Assembly (NCBI RefSeq): GCF_029081005.1
Contig: NZ_JAJQTQ010000005.1
Coordinates: 1-64,000 of the forward strand
Origin: Halomonas elongata
Lineage (GTDB): Bacteria; Pseudomonadota; Gammaproteobacteria; Pseudomonadales; Halomonadaceae
Reading direction: 5' to 3'
Length of the DNA stretch: 64,000 nt
Below the pieces are notes generated by a model, which saw only the letters and a list, made by a program, of their open reading frames with translations, ran no database searches and was not told the origin of the DNA. Positions 1 through 9,204 of this stretch are shown piece after piece. The stretch's first letter is position 1. Each line of letters opens with the position of its first letter. Both the position numbers and the translations under genes were made by a program.

Positions 1-77
1 GTAGCTCGTAGCTCGTAGCTCGTAGCTCGTAGCTCGTAGCTCGTAGCTCGTAGCTCGTAGCTCGTAGCTCGTAGCTC
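1..77. repeat. 7-bp tandem repeat (GTAGCTC)n, 11 copies
   Basis: Eleven perfect copies of GTAGCTC (GAGCTAC on the other strand) run from the first base of the window to position 77, so the array may continue to the left. Each unit holds the palindrome AGCT. The array ends 5 bases before the stop codon of the leftward helicase gene, so it lies in that gene's 3' flank. A 7-bp period is not a multiple of three, so a coding role is unlikely. Its perfection suggests recent slippage. Confidence 0.95.
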
Positions 78-82
78 AAAGC

Positions 83-2347
83 CTAGAGTCGCCACCAATC
101 CGGCAACAACCCCCGATTCTCGGCCCGCGCGAAGCGGTCATCCATGAGCACCACCACGCCCCGGTCGTCAGGGCCGCGGATCACCCGCCCGGCGGCCTGC
201 ACCACCTTGATCATCCCGGGCACCCGGTAGGCGTAATCGTCGCCACGCCCGAAGCGAGCCTGCAGGCGCTGCTTGAGCGCCTCGTTGATCGGGTCGAAGG
301 GCGGCAGTCCCAGAGTGACGACGAAGGCTCCCACCAGCCGCTCGCCCGGCAGGTCGATCCCCTCGGCGAAGGCGCCGCCGAGCACCGCAAAGGCGATGCC
401 GCTGCCGCCGGGCACGAAATCGGCCAGGAAGGCATCGCGCTCCGCCTCGCTCATGCCGCGCCGCTGGGTCCTCGTCGGCACCTCCGGATGTGACGTCTCG
501 AGCCGTGCCCGGACCGACTCGAGATAGGCGAAGCTGCTGAAGAAGGCCAGATAGTGTCCAGGCCACCGACGATACTGACCAGCCAGTTCCTCGACGATCG
601 GCGCCAGGGAGGCCTCGCGATCCTTGAGGCGAGTCGAGATATCGGCACGGCAACGCACCTCCAGCTGTTCGGCATCGAAGGGCGAGGCAACCCGCCGCAC
701 CACGCTGTCGGCCGGCAAGCCCAGCAGGTCGAGATGGTACTCGGGCGGACTCAGGGTCGCGGAGAACAGTACCGTCGAGTGCGCCGCCTTGAAGCGCGGC
801 GCCAGAAAGTCCGCCGGCACCAGGTTGCGCACGCCCAGCTCCGCCCGGCCACGGCCGTTGCGCCGCAGTTCGCAAAGGGAGTGGTCGCCGAAGCGCTCTG
901 CCAGCCGGGTGAAGGTCAGCGCCTCGAACAGGACGTCGCGCAGGGCCGGATCGCCGCCTTCGGGATGCTCGGCCAGATAATCGCCGACCGCCGAGACCGT
1001 CCGCTGCAGGGCACCGAGCCAGCCATCGGGCACCGCCGCCAGGGCCTGCCATTCGGTATCCGGCGTGTCGCGCAACAACGCTCGCCAGCGCCGAACCAGG
1101 CCGCCCAGCGGTCGCTTCAGCGCCGGAGGCGCCTCGCGGTGCAGCCGGTTGAGCCGCTGTTGGGAGAGCCCGGCGCTGTACATGCCCCGCGCCCGTTCCA
1201 CCAGGTTGTGGGCCTCGTCCACCAGCAGCGACAAACGCCAGTCGTCGGCCCGGGCGAGGCCATGCAGCAGCGCGCCGTCATCGAAGTAGTGATTGACATC
1301 ACCGACCAGCACATCGCACCAGCGCGCCAGTTCCTGGCCCAGATAGTAGGGACAGACATCGTGCTGCAGCGCCAGCTCGCGCAGGCTCTCGCGATCCAGC
1401 CAACCTCGCTCGACGGCGGCCCGGCGCGCCTCGGGCAGCCGATCATAGAAGCCCCGGGCCAGCGGGCAGGACTCGCCATGACAGGCACGATCCGGATACT
1501 CGCAGGCCTTGTCCCGGGCCACCAGTTCCAGCACCCGCAACGGCAGGCGCGTCGCCTCCCGGGTCTCGGCACCGAGCGCCGACAGGGCATCCAGCGCCAG
1601 CCGACGACCCGGCGTCTTCATGGTCAGAAAAGCCAGCCGGTCGATATGGTGACGCGGCATCGCCATCAGGGTGGGATACAGCGCCCCCAGGGTCTTGCCG
1701 ATGCCGGTGGGCGCCTCGGCCAGCAAGCAGCGACCGCTCGCCGCGGCCCGGTAGGCGTCTTCGGCGAGCGCGCGCTGTCCCGGACGAAAGTCGCCATGGG
1801 GAAAGGCCAGTCCGGCGAGTGCGTTGTCGCGGCGGTCGCGATGCTCCGACTCGCACGCCGCCCAGGCCCGGAAGCGCCGGCATAGCCCCGCCAGGAAGTC
1901 GTGAAGCTCGCCGGCTTCGGCTTCCCGGGTCAGCACCGTCTCGGTGCCGGTGACGATATCCAGATAGACCAGCGCCAGGGTCACCCGCGCCAGCCCCTCG
2001 GCCTCGCACAGCAGGGCACCATAGGCCGAGACCTGCGCCCAGTGCAGGGCTCGCTGGTTGGCGCCCATGCGCGAGAGGTCCCCACGATGCGTCTTGATCT
2101 CTTCGAGCCGTCGGCGGCGCGGATCGAAGCCGTCGGCGCGTCCAACGACGATCAGGCCCTCGATTCGCCCCGACAGCGCCACCTCGGCCCGATAGCTTTC
2201 CTCCCGGCGCGCGACCACCCGAGCATGGCTCTCGATGCCCTCGCGGGCGCTGGGCGCGGGCGTGAAGCGGTGATCCAGATCGCCCTCCCGGGCGGTGAAC
2301 TCGCACAAGGTGCGTACCGCCACCCGATAACCCTCGCCCGTCGTCAT
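83..2347 (-). CDS. XPD/DinG-like ATP-dependent DNA helicase with N-terminal PD-(D/E)XK-type nuclease domain
   Basis: Superfamily 2 helicase of the Rad3/XPD/DinG group, about 754 aa, expected to unwind DNA in repair. The N-terminal ~150 residues look like a Cas4/RecB-type nuclease: GRADG near residue 70, then LEEIKTH near 82 and a Q..Y motif near 105. The helicase core follows, with Walker A APTGIGKT near 212, the Walker B box VDEAHN, and between them four cysteines (CEYPDRAC, ESC, HDVC) spaced like the XPD 4Fe-4S cluster. The start at 2347 is chosen because its ATG overlaps the stop of the upstream FAN1-like gene (ATGA), which indicates translational coupling; an in-frame ATG at 2374 would overlap that gene further. 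Family and domains are clear; nuclease activity is inferred from motifs only. Confidence 0.9.
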   Translation of the reverse strand: MTTGEGYRVAVRTLCEFTAREGDLDHRFTPAPSAREGIESHARVVARREESYRAEVALSGRIEGLIVVGRADGFDPRRRRLEEIKTHRGDLSRMGANQRALHWAQVSAYGALLCEAEGLARVTLALVYLDIVTGTETVLTREAEAGELHDFLAGLCRRFRAWAACESEHRDRRDNALAGLAFPHGDFRPGQRALAEDAYRAAASGRCLLAEAPTGIGKTLGALYPTLMAMPRHHIDRLAFLTMKTPGRRLALDALSALGAETREATRLPLRVLELVARDKACEYPDRACHGESCPLARGFYDRLPEARRAAVERGWLDRESLRELALQHDVCPYYLGQELARWCDVLVGDVNHYFDDGALLHGLARADDWRLSLLVDEAHNLVERARGMYSAGLSQQRLNRLHREAPPALKRPLGGLVRRWRALLRDTPDTEWQALAAVPDGWLGALQRTVSAVGDYLAEHPEGGDPALRDVLFEALTFTRLAERFGDHSLCELRRNGRGRAELGVRNLVPADFLAPRFKAAHSTVLFSATLSPPEYHLDLLGLPADSVVRRVASPFDAEQLEVRCRADISTRLKDREASLAPIVEELAGQYRRWPGHYLAFFSSFAYLESVRARLETSHPEVPTRTQRRGMSEAERDAFLADFVPGGSGIAFAVLGGAFAEGIDLPGERLVGAFVVTLGLPPFDPINEALKQRLQARFGRGDDYAYRVPGMIKVVQAAGRVIRGPDDRGVVVLMDDRFARAENRGLLPDWWRL

Positions 2348-4020
2348 GGCGCCTCCCGCCACGTCACATGACACACCGCCACCGGGATGTCATGCGACCG
2401 GAAGAAGCTCAACCAGCGGCGCTGATTGTCCTGCAGGCGGTCTCCCGGTCCCTTGACCTCGATCAATCGATAGCCCGGCGCCTCGCCATCGGGCAGGAAC
2501 TGGATCAGATCGGGCAAACCGGAACGATTCGCCAGAGGGTCGGCCAGCAACCGCTCGAAGCAGGCGCGCAGATGCGTTACCGGCAGGCGCGCCAGGGCAA
2601 GCTCGACCAGCGACAGCGGTAGCCGCTCCCAGTGGACGAAGGTCGCGGCCAGCCCCTGCTTGGCATGCCAGCGATCGAGGATGGTATGGCGATAACGTCC
2701 GTCGTCCAGTTCGGCCAGGCAGGCGTCGAACCGGTCCCGGCGGCGTGCCACGAAGTCTTCGCGGCCCAGGTCCGCCGGCCCGGACTGAAAGGGATGGAAG
2801 AAGGCTCCGGGCAAAGGCGCGAAGATCGCCTCCCAGCACAGCAGGCCGAACAGCCCCGCGATCAGGGCGTTTTCCACGAAATGGACCGGCGCCCGGGGTG
2901 TGGCCAGATGCTCGGCGACGGCAAGCTCCACCCCCTCGGCGTGGGGCGGCAATGTCAGGTCGAAGCGGCTGGGCCGTGGCTCGGGCGCCTGGGGCGGTGG
3001 CGTCAACCCGAGTCGACGACACAACCTCGGCCGCAGGCGCGACAGGGCCTGGGCCTCGCGCTCACCGACCGGGGCCGCCCGCTCGAGCAGGGCATGCGCC
3101 AGCTCGTGCTCGCCGCGCCGCTCCAGCAAGCGCAGCCGGCGAATGCGCCCCTCGCCGCTCCCCGCCTGTTCGTAACAGGACAGGGCCGCATCGCCCTCTC
3201 CGCGACGCTCGGCTTCCTGCCCCAGGCGCACCAGCAAGCGTGCCCGACGACTCGCCAGCCAGGCGTTGCGCGGAGGGGCATTCCCCAGCAACGCTACCAG
3301 CGCCAGCGGACAGTCGCCCTCGTCGAGGCACTCGCGCAACCTATGGAAAACGAGGTAATCGTCGACTTCCTCGCGACAACCGAACGCCCGCGAGCCGGCA
3401 TCGAAGGGCACTGTCTCGAACTGCTGCACGCCCAGCTCGGCCATCACGAATTCCGACCAGTCCTGGCGCATATTGCCGAAGAACATCAGACGCAGCCGGT
3501 CACACAACGCCATCACCGTCAGGCGTACCAGTCGATCCGGTGCCGCGGGCCACCACTCGGTCAGCGGCCGAGGCGTGATCAGCCGGGGTTCCAGTGCCTC
3601 ACGCAACGCCGCCTTGCTCGAGGCGCGCGGCAGGCCGGCGGCAGCGATCTCCCCGGCCAGCGCCTGGCGCAGCTCGGGAAGGCGCAACTGGCGGAACAGC
3701 TCTCCGACACCGCATTCGGGGTCGTCCTCGACGAGGCCGGCTTCCCGCAACGACGCCAGGGCCGTCTCGACGGCGCCGATCTCGGCATACTCGAGGCGCG
3801 AGTGCCGAAAGACCTCGCCACGACGCATCACCATGCGCACCAGCAAGGCCCGGGAGGCCACCGGCAGCCGGGGAAAGGCCGCGAGAAAGCCGCGCTCGGC
3901 GTCGTTCAGCAGGTCGTCGTGCCGCGCGGCGACCCAGTCCAGCACGAACTGGAAGTTGGTCAGGTAATAGCGAGGGTCGCCGAGAGACGCCGAGACACTC
4001 GTGGCAGAAGCACTGTTCAT
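2344..4020 (-). CDS. FAN1-type VRR-NUC domain nuclease
   Basis: A 558-aa protein whose C-terminal ~60 residues carry the VRR-NUC fold signature: PDLI near residue 502, then LIEVKGPGD and LQDNQ near 522-535, the PD-(D/E)XK active site of the FAN1 family. The central region (about 200-330) is helical and TPR-like, rich in Arg and Leu, as in FAN1 proteins. Bacterial FAN1 homologues are structure-specific flap/interstrand-crosslink nucleases. It overlaps the downstream helicase by 4 bases and follows the retropepsin gene by 32 bases in the same direction, so the three may be co-transcribed. No clear Shine-Dalgarno is seen before the ATG, and there is no better in-frame start nearby. Confidence 0.88.
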   Translation of the reverse strand: MNSASATSVSASLGDPRYYLTNFQFVLDWVAARHDDLLNDAERGFLAAFPRLPVASRALLVRMVMRRGEVFRHSRLEYAEIGAVETALASLREAGLVEDDPECGVGELFRQLRLPELRQALAGEIAAAGLPRASSKAALREALEPRLITPRPLTEWWPAAPDRLVRLTVMALCDRLRLMFFGNMRQDWSEFVMAELGVQQFETVPFDAGSRAFGCREEVDDYLVFHRLRECLDEGDCPLALVALLGNAPPRNAWLASRRARLLVRLGQEAERRGEGDAALSCYEQAGSGEGRIRRLRLLERRGEHELAHALLERAAPVGEREAQALSRLRPRLCRRLGLTPPPQAPEPRPSRFDLTLPPHAEGVELAVAEHLATPRAPVHFVENALIAGLFGLLCWEAIFAPLPGAFFHPFQSGPADLGREDFVARRRDRFDACLAELDDGRYRHTILDRWHAKQGLAATFVHWERLPLSLVELALARLPVTHLRACFERLLADPLANRSGLPDLIQFLPDGEAPGYRLIEVKGPGDRLQDNQRRWLSFFRSHDIPVAVCHVTWREAP

Positions 4021-4052
4021 GCATACATGCTAACAGCTCGACGCATCATGCC

Positions 4053-4580
4053 CTATCCCGAGGGCGTCCGGGACGGCGCCTCCAGGGTCATCCGATCCCC
4101 GCTGATCGCGATGTCGAAGCGTCCAAGATAGCTCATGCCCAGCAGGGCCTTGTCGCCCAGTCCCCCGCTGATAGAGCCGCGAACCTCCCGGGCGGTCAAA
4201 CCGCCCAGGCTGACCGTGTCGAGGGTGGTCAGATGGCCTCGCGCTCGCCCATTGGCGGTGGAGAACCAGGCCTCGCCCTGCCGCTCCAGGTCGAGCCGCT
4301 CGGCCAGGGTATCGGACACCGCCACATAAGTGGCACCGGTATCCAGCAGGAAGGGAACCGGCTCGCCATTGATGCGCCCGGTGGCCACGAAATGCCCCGA
4401 GGCGTTGCGCTCGAGGATCAATGTCTCGCCGGCCTCCACATTGGCCAGATGGGCATTCGGGTTCTCCCGACGCTCCAGCACGCCCTGCAGCCACCAGGTA
4501 CCGAGCCCCAGCAACAATACCCAGAACAACAGCATCATGCCGAGGCCCATGCGCCGCACCCCGCCTCCCGGTTCGCTCAT
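4053..4580 (-). CDS. Retropepsin-like aspartic protease, membrane-anchored (TIGR02281/clan AA type)
   Basis: A 175-aa protein with one N-terminal transmembrane segment (about residues 14-32) followed by a retroviral-type aspartic protease domain. The catalytic motif is LLDTGATYVAVS near residue 78. One DTG motif means it must act as a homodimer, as other retropepsins do. A second typical block is the glycine-rich LGMSYLGRFDIAI near 145-157. The topology suggests a periplasmic domain. The start is supported by GGGAGGGCGATGA just upstream. It is the first gene of a leftward run into the FAN1-like nuclease, though no functional link is evident. Substrate unknown. Confidence 0.85.
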   Translation of the reverse strand: MSEPGGGVRRMGLGMMLLFWVLLLGLGTWWLQGVLERRENPNAHLANVEAGETLILERNASGHFVATGRINGEPVPFLLDTGATYVAVSDTLAERLDLERQGEAWFSTANGRARGHLTTLDTVSLGGLTAREVRGSISGGLGDKALLGMSYLGRFDIAISGDRMTLEAPSRTPSG

Positions 4581-4680
4581 TCATCGCCCTCCCCTCGTCC
4601 GGTCGCGCCCATCATGACACTGGACGCCTGCCGGCGCCCATGCTGGGATGAGGCCTCCCGTTCATCATCAAGGAGCGACC

Positions 4681-5295
4681 ATGAGCGACGCCCTACTCAC
4701 CGCCGACGCCCTCGAGGCCGGCACCATCTATCGGCTGCTTTCCGGCGCCATCGCGCCGCGCCCCATCGCCTGGGTCGCCACCATCGATGCCGCGGGACGC
4801 GCCAACCTGGCCCCCTTTTCGTTCTTCAATGTGGCCAGCGTCGACCCGCCCGTGCTGGCCTTCTCGCCGTTGCTGGACGGCAAGGGCAACGCCAAGGACA
4901 CCCTGCGCAACCTCGACGAGGTGGCGGAATGCGTGGTGCACATCGGCGGCGAAGCGCTGGCCGAGCCTCTCAACGCCACCAGCGCCAGCCTGCCCCGTGG
5001 CGAGGACGAGTTCGACCACGCCGGCCTGACCAAGGCGCCGCTGGGCGAGCTCCGGGTGCCGCGCATCGCCGAGGCCCCGATCGCCTTCGGCTGCCGGCTG
5101 CGCGAGGTGATCCGCTTCGGCGACCGCCCGCGTTCCGGCAACCTCGTGCTGGCCGAAGTGATAGCGGTTCATGCCGACGACGACGTCTGGGACGGCCGCC
5201 ACGTGAACATCGAGGCCCTGCGCCCGATCGGTCGCCTCGCCGGCGCCGACTACAGCCGTACCCGCGACCGCTTCGTCCTGGAACGACCACAGTGA
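4681..5295 (+). CDS. Flavin reductase family protein (FMN-binding split barrel)
   Basis: A 204-aa protein of the DIM6/NTAB flavin reductase-like family, which binds FMN and either reduces flavin for a partner oxygenase or acts on its own substrate. Typical blocks are APRPIAWVAT near residue 25, NLAPFSFFN near 42 and the late segment GRLAGADYSRT. The start is set by AAGGAG eight bases before ATG at 4681; an earlier in-frame ATG at 4648 has no ribosome binding site. It stands alone, divergent from the retropepsin gene, so its partner is unknown. Confidence 0.85.
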   Translation: MSDALLTADALEAGTIYRLLSGAIAPRPIAWVATIDAAGRANLAPFSFFNVASVDPPVLAFSPLLDGKGNAKDTLRNLDEVAECVVHIGGEALAEPLNATSASLPRGEDEFDHAGLTKAPLGELRVPRIAEAPIAFGCRLREVIRFGDRPRSGNLVLAEVIAVHADDDVWDGRHVNIEALRPIGRLAGADYSRTRDRFVLERPQ

Positions 5296-5347
5296 CGCAG
5301 CGCACCCGCGCGCCTCGGGGCCTGCCCGATGCGTCGACGAGCGGCGC

Positions 5348-5500
5348 TCAGCGCCGGGCCCGTTCCCCGAGGGCCAACGCCTGCCTCGTCTCCGCGTGAG
5401 CCCCGGTGGGCGCGTCGCCGGCCCGCGCCATGTCCATGCCGACCAGGATCACCAGCGAGATCAACGCATAGGCGGCGAAACGTTTCCATGCCCGGATCAT
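5348..5500 (-). CDS. Small predicted membrane or secreted protein, 50 aa
   Basis: A 50-codon ORF with a strong Shine-Dalgarno (GAGGAGGG) at good spacing before ATG. The product starts MIRAWKRF, has a hydrophobic segment from about residue 9 to 22 (AAYALISLVILVG), then MDMARAGDA, which could be a signal-peptidase site or the end of a membrane anchor, and a polar C-terminal tail. No family recognised. It is oriented like the MFS gene on its right and lies between that gene and the flavin reductase. Support is the ribosome binding site and the credible membrane topology. Confidence 0.55.
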   Translation of the reverse strand: MIRAWKRFAAYALISLVILVGMDMARAGDAPTGAHAETRQALALGERARR

Positions 5501-5658
5501 GCTGCCCTCCTCACGGCATCATGGCCATTGGACGACAGCAGAACGCGGCGGACGTGCAGGGCCGCCGGGGCGGCGGCGGGGAGATTCAGCGTTGGCATGG
5601 CGTGTTCTTGTGGCCTGAAGTGAGCCGCCAGCATACCAGAGCCCCGCGTGCCCCTGCC

Positions 5659-7014
5659 TCAACCACCATGGTGGGCTTCCCACTCTCTGGCCGCCTGCAT
5701 GCCTCGCGTCTGACTCACGCCCAGACAGATCAGGATAGCGACGATGAACAGCGCCGCACACAGCAGGATCGAGGCCTGCAGGCCGACCACCGACTGCAGC
5801 AGGCCCAGGCCGATGATGCCGACGACGCCGGCCAGCTTGTTGGCCAGGCCCCAGAAGCCGAAGAACTCGGCGGCCTTGCGACGCGGCGAGAACAGCCCTA
5901 CCAAGGCGCGGCTGGCGGACTGGCTCGAGCCGAGGCTGAGCCCCGCCAGGCAGCCGACTACCAGGAACAGGTGCTGCGCTTCCCAACCGAGGCCGAGGCG
6001 TGCGTTGAGCCAGGCGGTAAGCTCGGGCGTGGCCCAGATCGCCAGGATCGCCGCGACCCATAACCCCAGAGTGATCAGGTAGGTCACCCGGGTACCGATG
6101 CGATCCTGGAAGGCGCCGAAGCCCAGGGCACCGGCGGCGGCCGTGATCTGGACGATGATGAACATGACATTGCGGATCGCGGCGTCCCAGCCGATCACCT
6201 GGGCACCATAGATGAAGGCGAAGGCGATGATGATGTAGACCCCCGCCATGGAGAACAGCAGGGATACCAGGAAGAGGCCCAGGTCGCGAAAGCGACGCAG
6301 CTCGTGCAGGGTCGTGGAGACCCGCTGCCAGGCGATCCGGTGATAGGGCACCCCTGGCGGCTGCGGCGTGCCGCGCTCGCGAAGCCACAGGAAGGTGGGG
6401 ATGGCGGCGAGCAGGAAGAAGGCAGCGGCGAAGGGCCCCACCCAACGCACCCGATCGAAGTTCGCGGCGGTAGCCTCGCCCAGCACCACTAGGGTGAAGC
6501 CGGCGGCGAAGAGCCCGCCCACATAGCCCAGTGCCCAACCGAAGCCCGAGATGCGGCCCAGCGCCTCCGGCGGCCCCAGGTCGGGCAAGAAGGCGGCGAT
6601 GAAGGACTCGCCCATCGAATAGGCGTAGTTGGACACCACGATCAGCGCCAGCCCCAGCACCACATAGCCGGGAGCCACGAAGTAGAGCATGGCGGTGGCC
6701 ACGATGGTGACCAGGTAACTGGCGAACAGGAAACGCTTCTTCTCGGCTCGATAATCCATCACCGCGCCACACAGCGGGCCGGTGACCACCACCAGCAGGT
6801 AGCTGATCGACAGCGCCAGGCTCCACAGGAAGTTGGCCAGCCGATAGTCGTCGCCGCGATCCCCGACGATCACCGTGGTGAACAGTTCGCCGAACACCAC
6901 GGTGATGATCAGCAGGGTGTAAGCCTGGTTGGCGAAGTCGAACATCGCCCAGCCCAGGATCTCCTTGCGCGAGGCCCAGGGCGTCGCAGGCGCGTCGGCG
7001 GTCGTCACGCTCAT
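5659..7014 (-). CDS. MFS transporter, UMF1/Atg22-like family
   Basis: An inner-membrane protein of about 451 aa with around 12 hydrophobic segments. The N-terminal block EILGWAMFDFANQAYTLLI is characteristic of the UMF1 (vacuolar effluxer Atg22-like) branch of the major facilitator superfamily, and a loop DYRAEKKR follows the second pair of helices as expected. The start is placed at MSVTTADAP (7014) because the longer ORF from 7077 adds a non-conserved hydrophilic stretch. Substrate unknown; Atg22 relatives move amino acids, but that is not evidence here. It follows the S15 hydrolase gene in the same direction after about 145 bases. Confidence 0.85.
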   Translation of the reverse strand: MSVTTADAPATPWASRKEILGWAMFDFANQAYTLLIITVVFGELFTTVIVGDRGDDYRLANFLWSLALSISYLLVVVTGPLCGAVMDYRAEKKRFLFASYLVTIVATAMLYFVAPGYVVLGLALIVVSNYAYSMGESFIAAFLPDLGPPEALGRISGFGWALGYVGGLFAAGFTLVVLGEATAANFDRVRWVGPFAAAFFLLAAIPTFLWLRERGTPQPPGVPYHRIAWQRVSTTLHELRRFRDLGLFLVSLLFSMAGVYIIIAFAFIYGAQVIGWDAAIRNVMFIIVQITAAAGALGFGAFQDRIGTRVTYLITLGLWVAAILAIWATPELTAWLNARLGLGWEAQHLFLVVGCLAGLSLGSSQSASRALVGLFSPRRKAAEFFGFWGLANKLAGVVGIIGLGLLQSVVGLQASILLCAALFIVAILICLGVSQTRGMQAAREWEAHHGG

Positions 7015-7158
7015 GGGGGCATCCCTGTCGAGAAACGAAGCCCAAGATAGCAGCCTGCTCTCGGCGCGACCATTCATTGCCTTCCTGTCGCACGCTCGCC
7101 CGCTGGCCGGTCTCCCCTCGGCGCCCTGCCAATGGCCAAGGTCGGCCCCGATACCCCG

Positions 7159-9189
7159 CTACACCAGATCCCGCGGTATCGTCTCGTCCCAGGTGCGGGC
7201 GAAGATGCGGGTCTCACCCTCCCAGGCATCCAGGGTGGCGCGCAGCCGGAAGTTGTCCGGATCGCTGGTCATCAGAGTGCGGGTCAGGGTGCGCACCTCC
7301 CAGTCGCCACGCTTGAAGCTGCGCTCCCACTCGGTCCAGCCGCTGACGCTGTCGTAGCTGCCGTAAGCGTAGCGGTAGCGTTCGATGACCCGGGCGGCGA
7401 TCTCCAGGTCGATATCGTCGAGCCGGTAGCGCCCCTCGTCGTTGATCACCTCGAGGGTGGTCTGGTCGTTGGCCAGATCGCGGATCACCCGCCAGCTCTC
7501 CTGGGTGGGCTGGATCAGGGTCCTGGCGATCGGCGGCGCGCCTTCCGGCTCGGGGAAGGCCGGCAGGGCAGCCTCCTCCGCGGGCCGCGGCGTGCGCACC
7601 GGCAGGATCAGCCGGCTGCGCCCGGGGCACAGGGTCAGCGTGACCGGCCGCGGCGCCGGCCAGGCCAGCGGCCAGTAGCTGGTGGAGAGCGCCAGGCGGA
7701 TGGCATGGCCGGCCGGGAACTGCTGGGCGATATGCTTGAGACGGACCCGGACTCGGTAACGCTTGCCCGGCACCAGCGGCTCGGGCTGCGCGTCGCTGTC
7801 GCGGTGGGTAAGGTTCAAGAGGCCATAGGAGACCCGGGTGGCCTTGTCGTCCTCGGCGACATCGATCAGCCGCAGCGCCACCATGGCCACCGGCTGGTCG
7901 GCCTCGAGTTCAAGCTCGACCGTCGGCTGGCCGCAGATTTCCACCGCCTCCTCGAGGCGCGGGGTCTGGAAGACCAGCGCCCCGCCGTCCTCGTCGCGCT
8001 GGTCGTGGGGGAGGTCCGGCGGGGCATTGTAGGAGCACCACTTGCCGGCATAGAGCCCCACCGAGAGCGGCGAGCGAATGGCGAGCATGGCATCGTCGTC
8101 CTCCTCGTCCGGGGCCTCGGGCTGCAGGTCGTGGCCCGCGGTGAGCCGAAAGGAGGCCTCGACGATACGCGGCGACGGCCAGTCAGGTTCGGACACCCAG
8201 CGCCCGGGGCGCATCTCGTAGCGCGCCGAGGGCGGCACCGACTCCTGCATCCACACCCGCAGCATGGGCTCGTCCATGATCCCGGTGTCATGTCCCTTGA
8301 GCCACTGGTCCCACCAGCGCAGCGACTCCTGGAGGAAGCCGATGGCCGGCCCCGGCACGCCCAGGTGCGGGTACTTGTGGGCCCAGGGGCCGACCAGCCC
8401 CTTGCGTGGCACCGTCAGGCCGGCCAGCAGCCGGAAGACGGCGTTGCAGTAGCCGTCGGCCCAGCCGCTGATGGCGTAGATCGGGCAGCGGATGGCCGCG
8501 AAGTCCTCGCATACCGAACCGTGCCGCCAGTAGGCATCGCGGCGCTGGTGTTCCAGCCACTGGGCCAGCCACAGGCCGCTGCCGTCGAGGCGCTCGAGCC
8601 ACATTTCCCGCCAGCGGTCGCCGACCAGCGCCGGGTCCGGCGGGCAGGCGTTGCCGTCGAACATGGTCGAGGCCCAGGACAAGTTGTCGCCCAGCAGGCA
8701 ACCGCCCATGTGGTGGATGTCATCGGCGTAGCGATCATCAGTGGAGCACAGGGTGATCACCGCCTTGAGTGCCGGCGGGCCCAGGGCGGCGATCTGCAGG
8801 CCGTTGAAGCCGCCCCAGGAGATGCCCACCATCCCCACCTCGCCGCTGCACCAGGGCTGGGCGACCAACCAGTCGATGATCGCCATGCCGTCGGCCAGTT
8901 CCTCGGGCAGGTACTCGTCGGTGAGCACCCCGTCGGACTCGCCGGTGCCGCGGATGTCGACCCTTACCCCGGCATAGCCGTGGCCGGCCCAGTAGGGATG
9001 CGTCTGGACGTCGCGGGCGGCGGTGAGGTCACGCTTGCGATACGGCAGGTACTCGAGGATCGCCGGCACCGGATATTGCTCGGCATCTACCGGACGCCAG
9101 ATGCGCGCCGCCAGCCGGGTGCCGTCGGCCATGGGGATCCAGGTTTCCTCCTCCCGCACTACGCGGGGAAAGTCGTCGACGATGCGCAT
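7159..9189 (-). CDS. CocE/NonD-family hydrolase (X-Pro dipeptidyl-peptidase S15-like)
   Basis: A 676-aa serine hydrolase. The N-terminal alpha/beta-hydrolase domain carries the nucleophile elbow GISWGGFNG (Ser near 124), the oxyanion region GYAGVRVDIRGTGES near 71-85, and the later Asp/His region (ISGWADGY; GLVGPWAHKYPH). The C-terminal third is the beta-rich XPDC domain of CocE and S15 peptidases (RVRVRLKHIAQQFPAGH). Such enzymes cleave esters, amides or Xaa-Pro bonds. No signal peptide, so probably cytoplasmic. It starts 15 bases after the ATP-grasp gene ends, with GGAGGA before its ATG, so the two are surely one operon. Confidence 0.9.
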   Translation of the reverse strand: MRIVDDFPRVVREEETWIPMADGTRLAARIWRPVDAEQYPVPAILEYLPYRKRDLTAARDVQTHPYWAGHGYAGVRVDIRGTGESDGVLTDEYLPEELADGMAIIDWLVAQPWCSGEVGMVGISWGGFNGLQIAALGPPALKAVITLCSTDDRYADDIHHMGGCLLGDNLSWASTMFDGNACPPDPALVGDRWREMWLERLDGSGLWLAQWLEHQRRDAYWRHGSVCEDFAAIRCPIYAISGWADGYCNAVFRLLAGLTVPRKGLVGPWAHKYPHLGVPGPAIGFLQESLRWWDQWLKGHDTGIMDEPMLRVWMQESVPPSARYEMRPGRWVSEPDWPSPRIVEASFRLTAGHDLQPEAPDEEDDDAMLAIRSPLSVGLYAGKWCSYNAPPDLPHDQRDEDGGALVFQTPRLEEAVEICGQPTVELELEADQPVAMVALRLIDVAEDDKATRVSYGLLNLTHRDSDAQPEPLVPGKRYRVRVRLKHIAQQFPAGHAIRLALSTSYWPLAWPAPRPVTLTLCPGRSRLILPVRTPRPAEEAALPAFPEPEGAPPIARTLIQPTQESWRVIRDLANDQTTLEVINDEGRYRLDDIDLEIAARVIERYRYAYGSYDSVSGWTEWERSFKRGDWEVRTLTRTLMTSDPDNFRLRATLDAWEGETRIFARTWDETIPRDLV

Positions 9190-9204
9190 CCCTGTCCTCC
9201 TTCC

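Noticed and set aside
1..77. CRISPR array
   Set aside because: The heptamer repeats have no spacers; the 101-bp etfA repeats are also directly contiguous. No cas gene was seen.
4030..4584. 184-codon frame overlapping the retropepsin gene
   Set aside because: Same strand but shifted frame, Arg/Gly-rich; the retropepsin frame has a membrane anchor and DTG motif.
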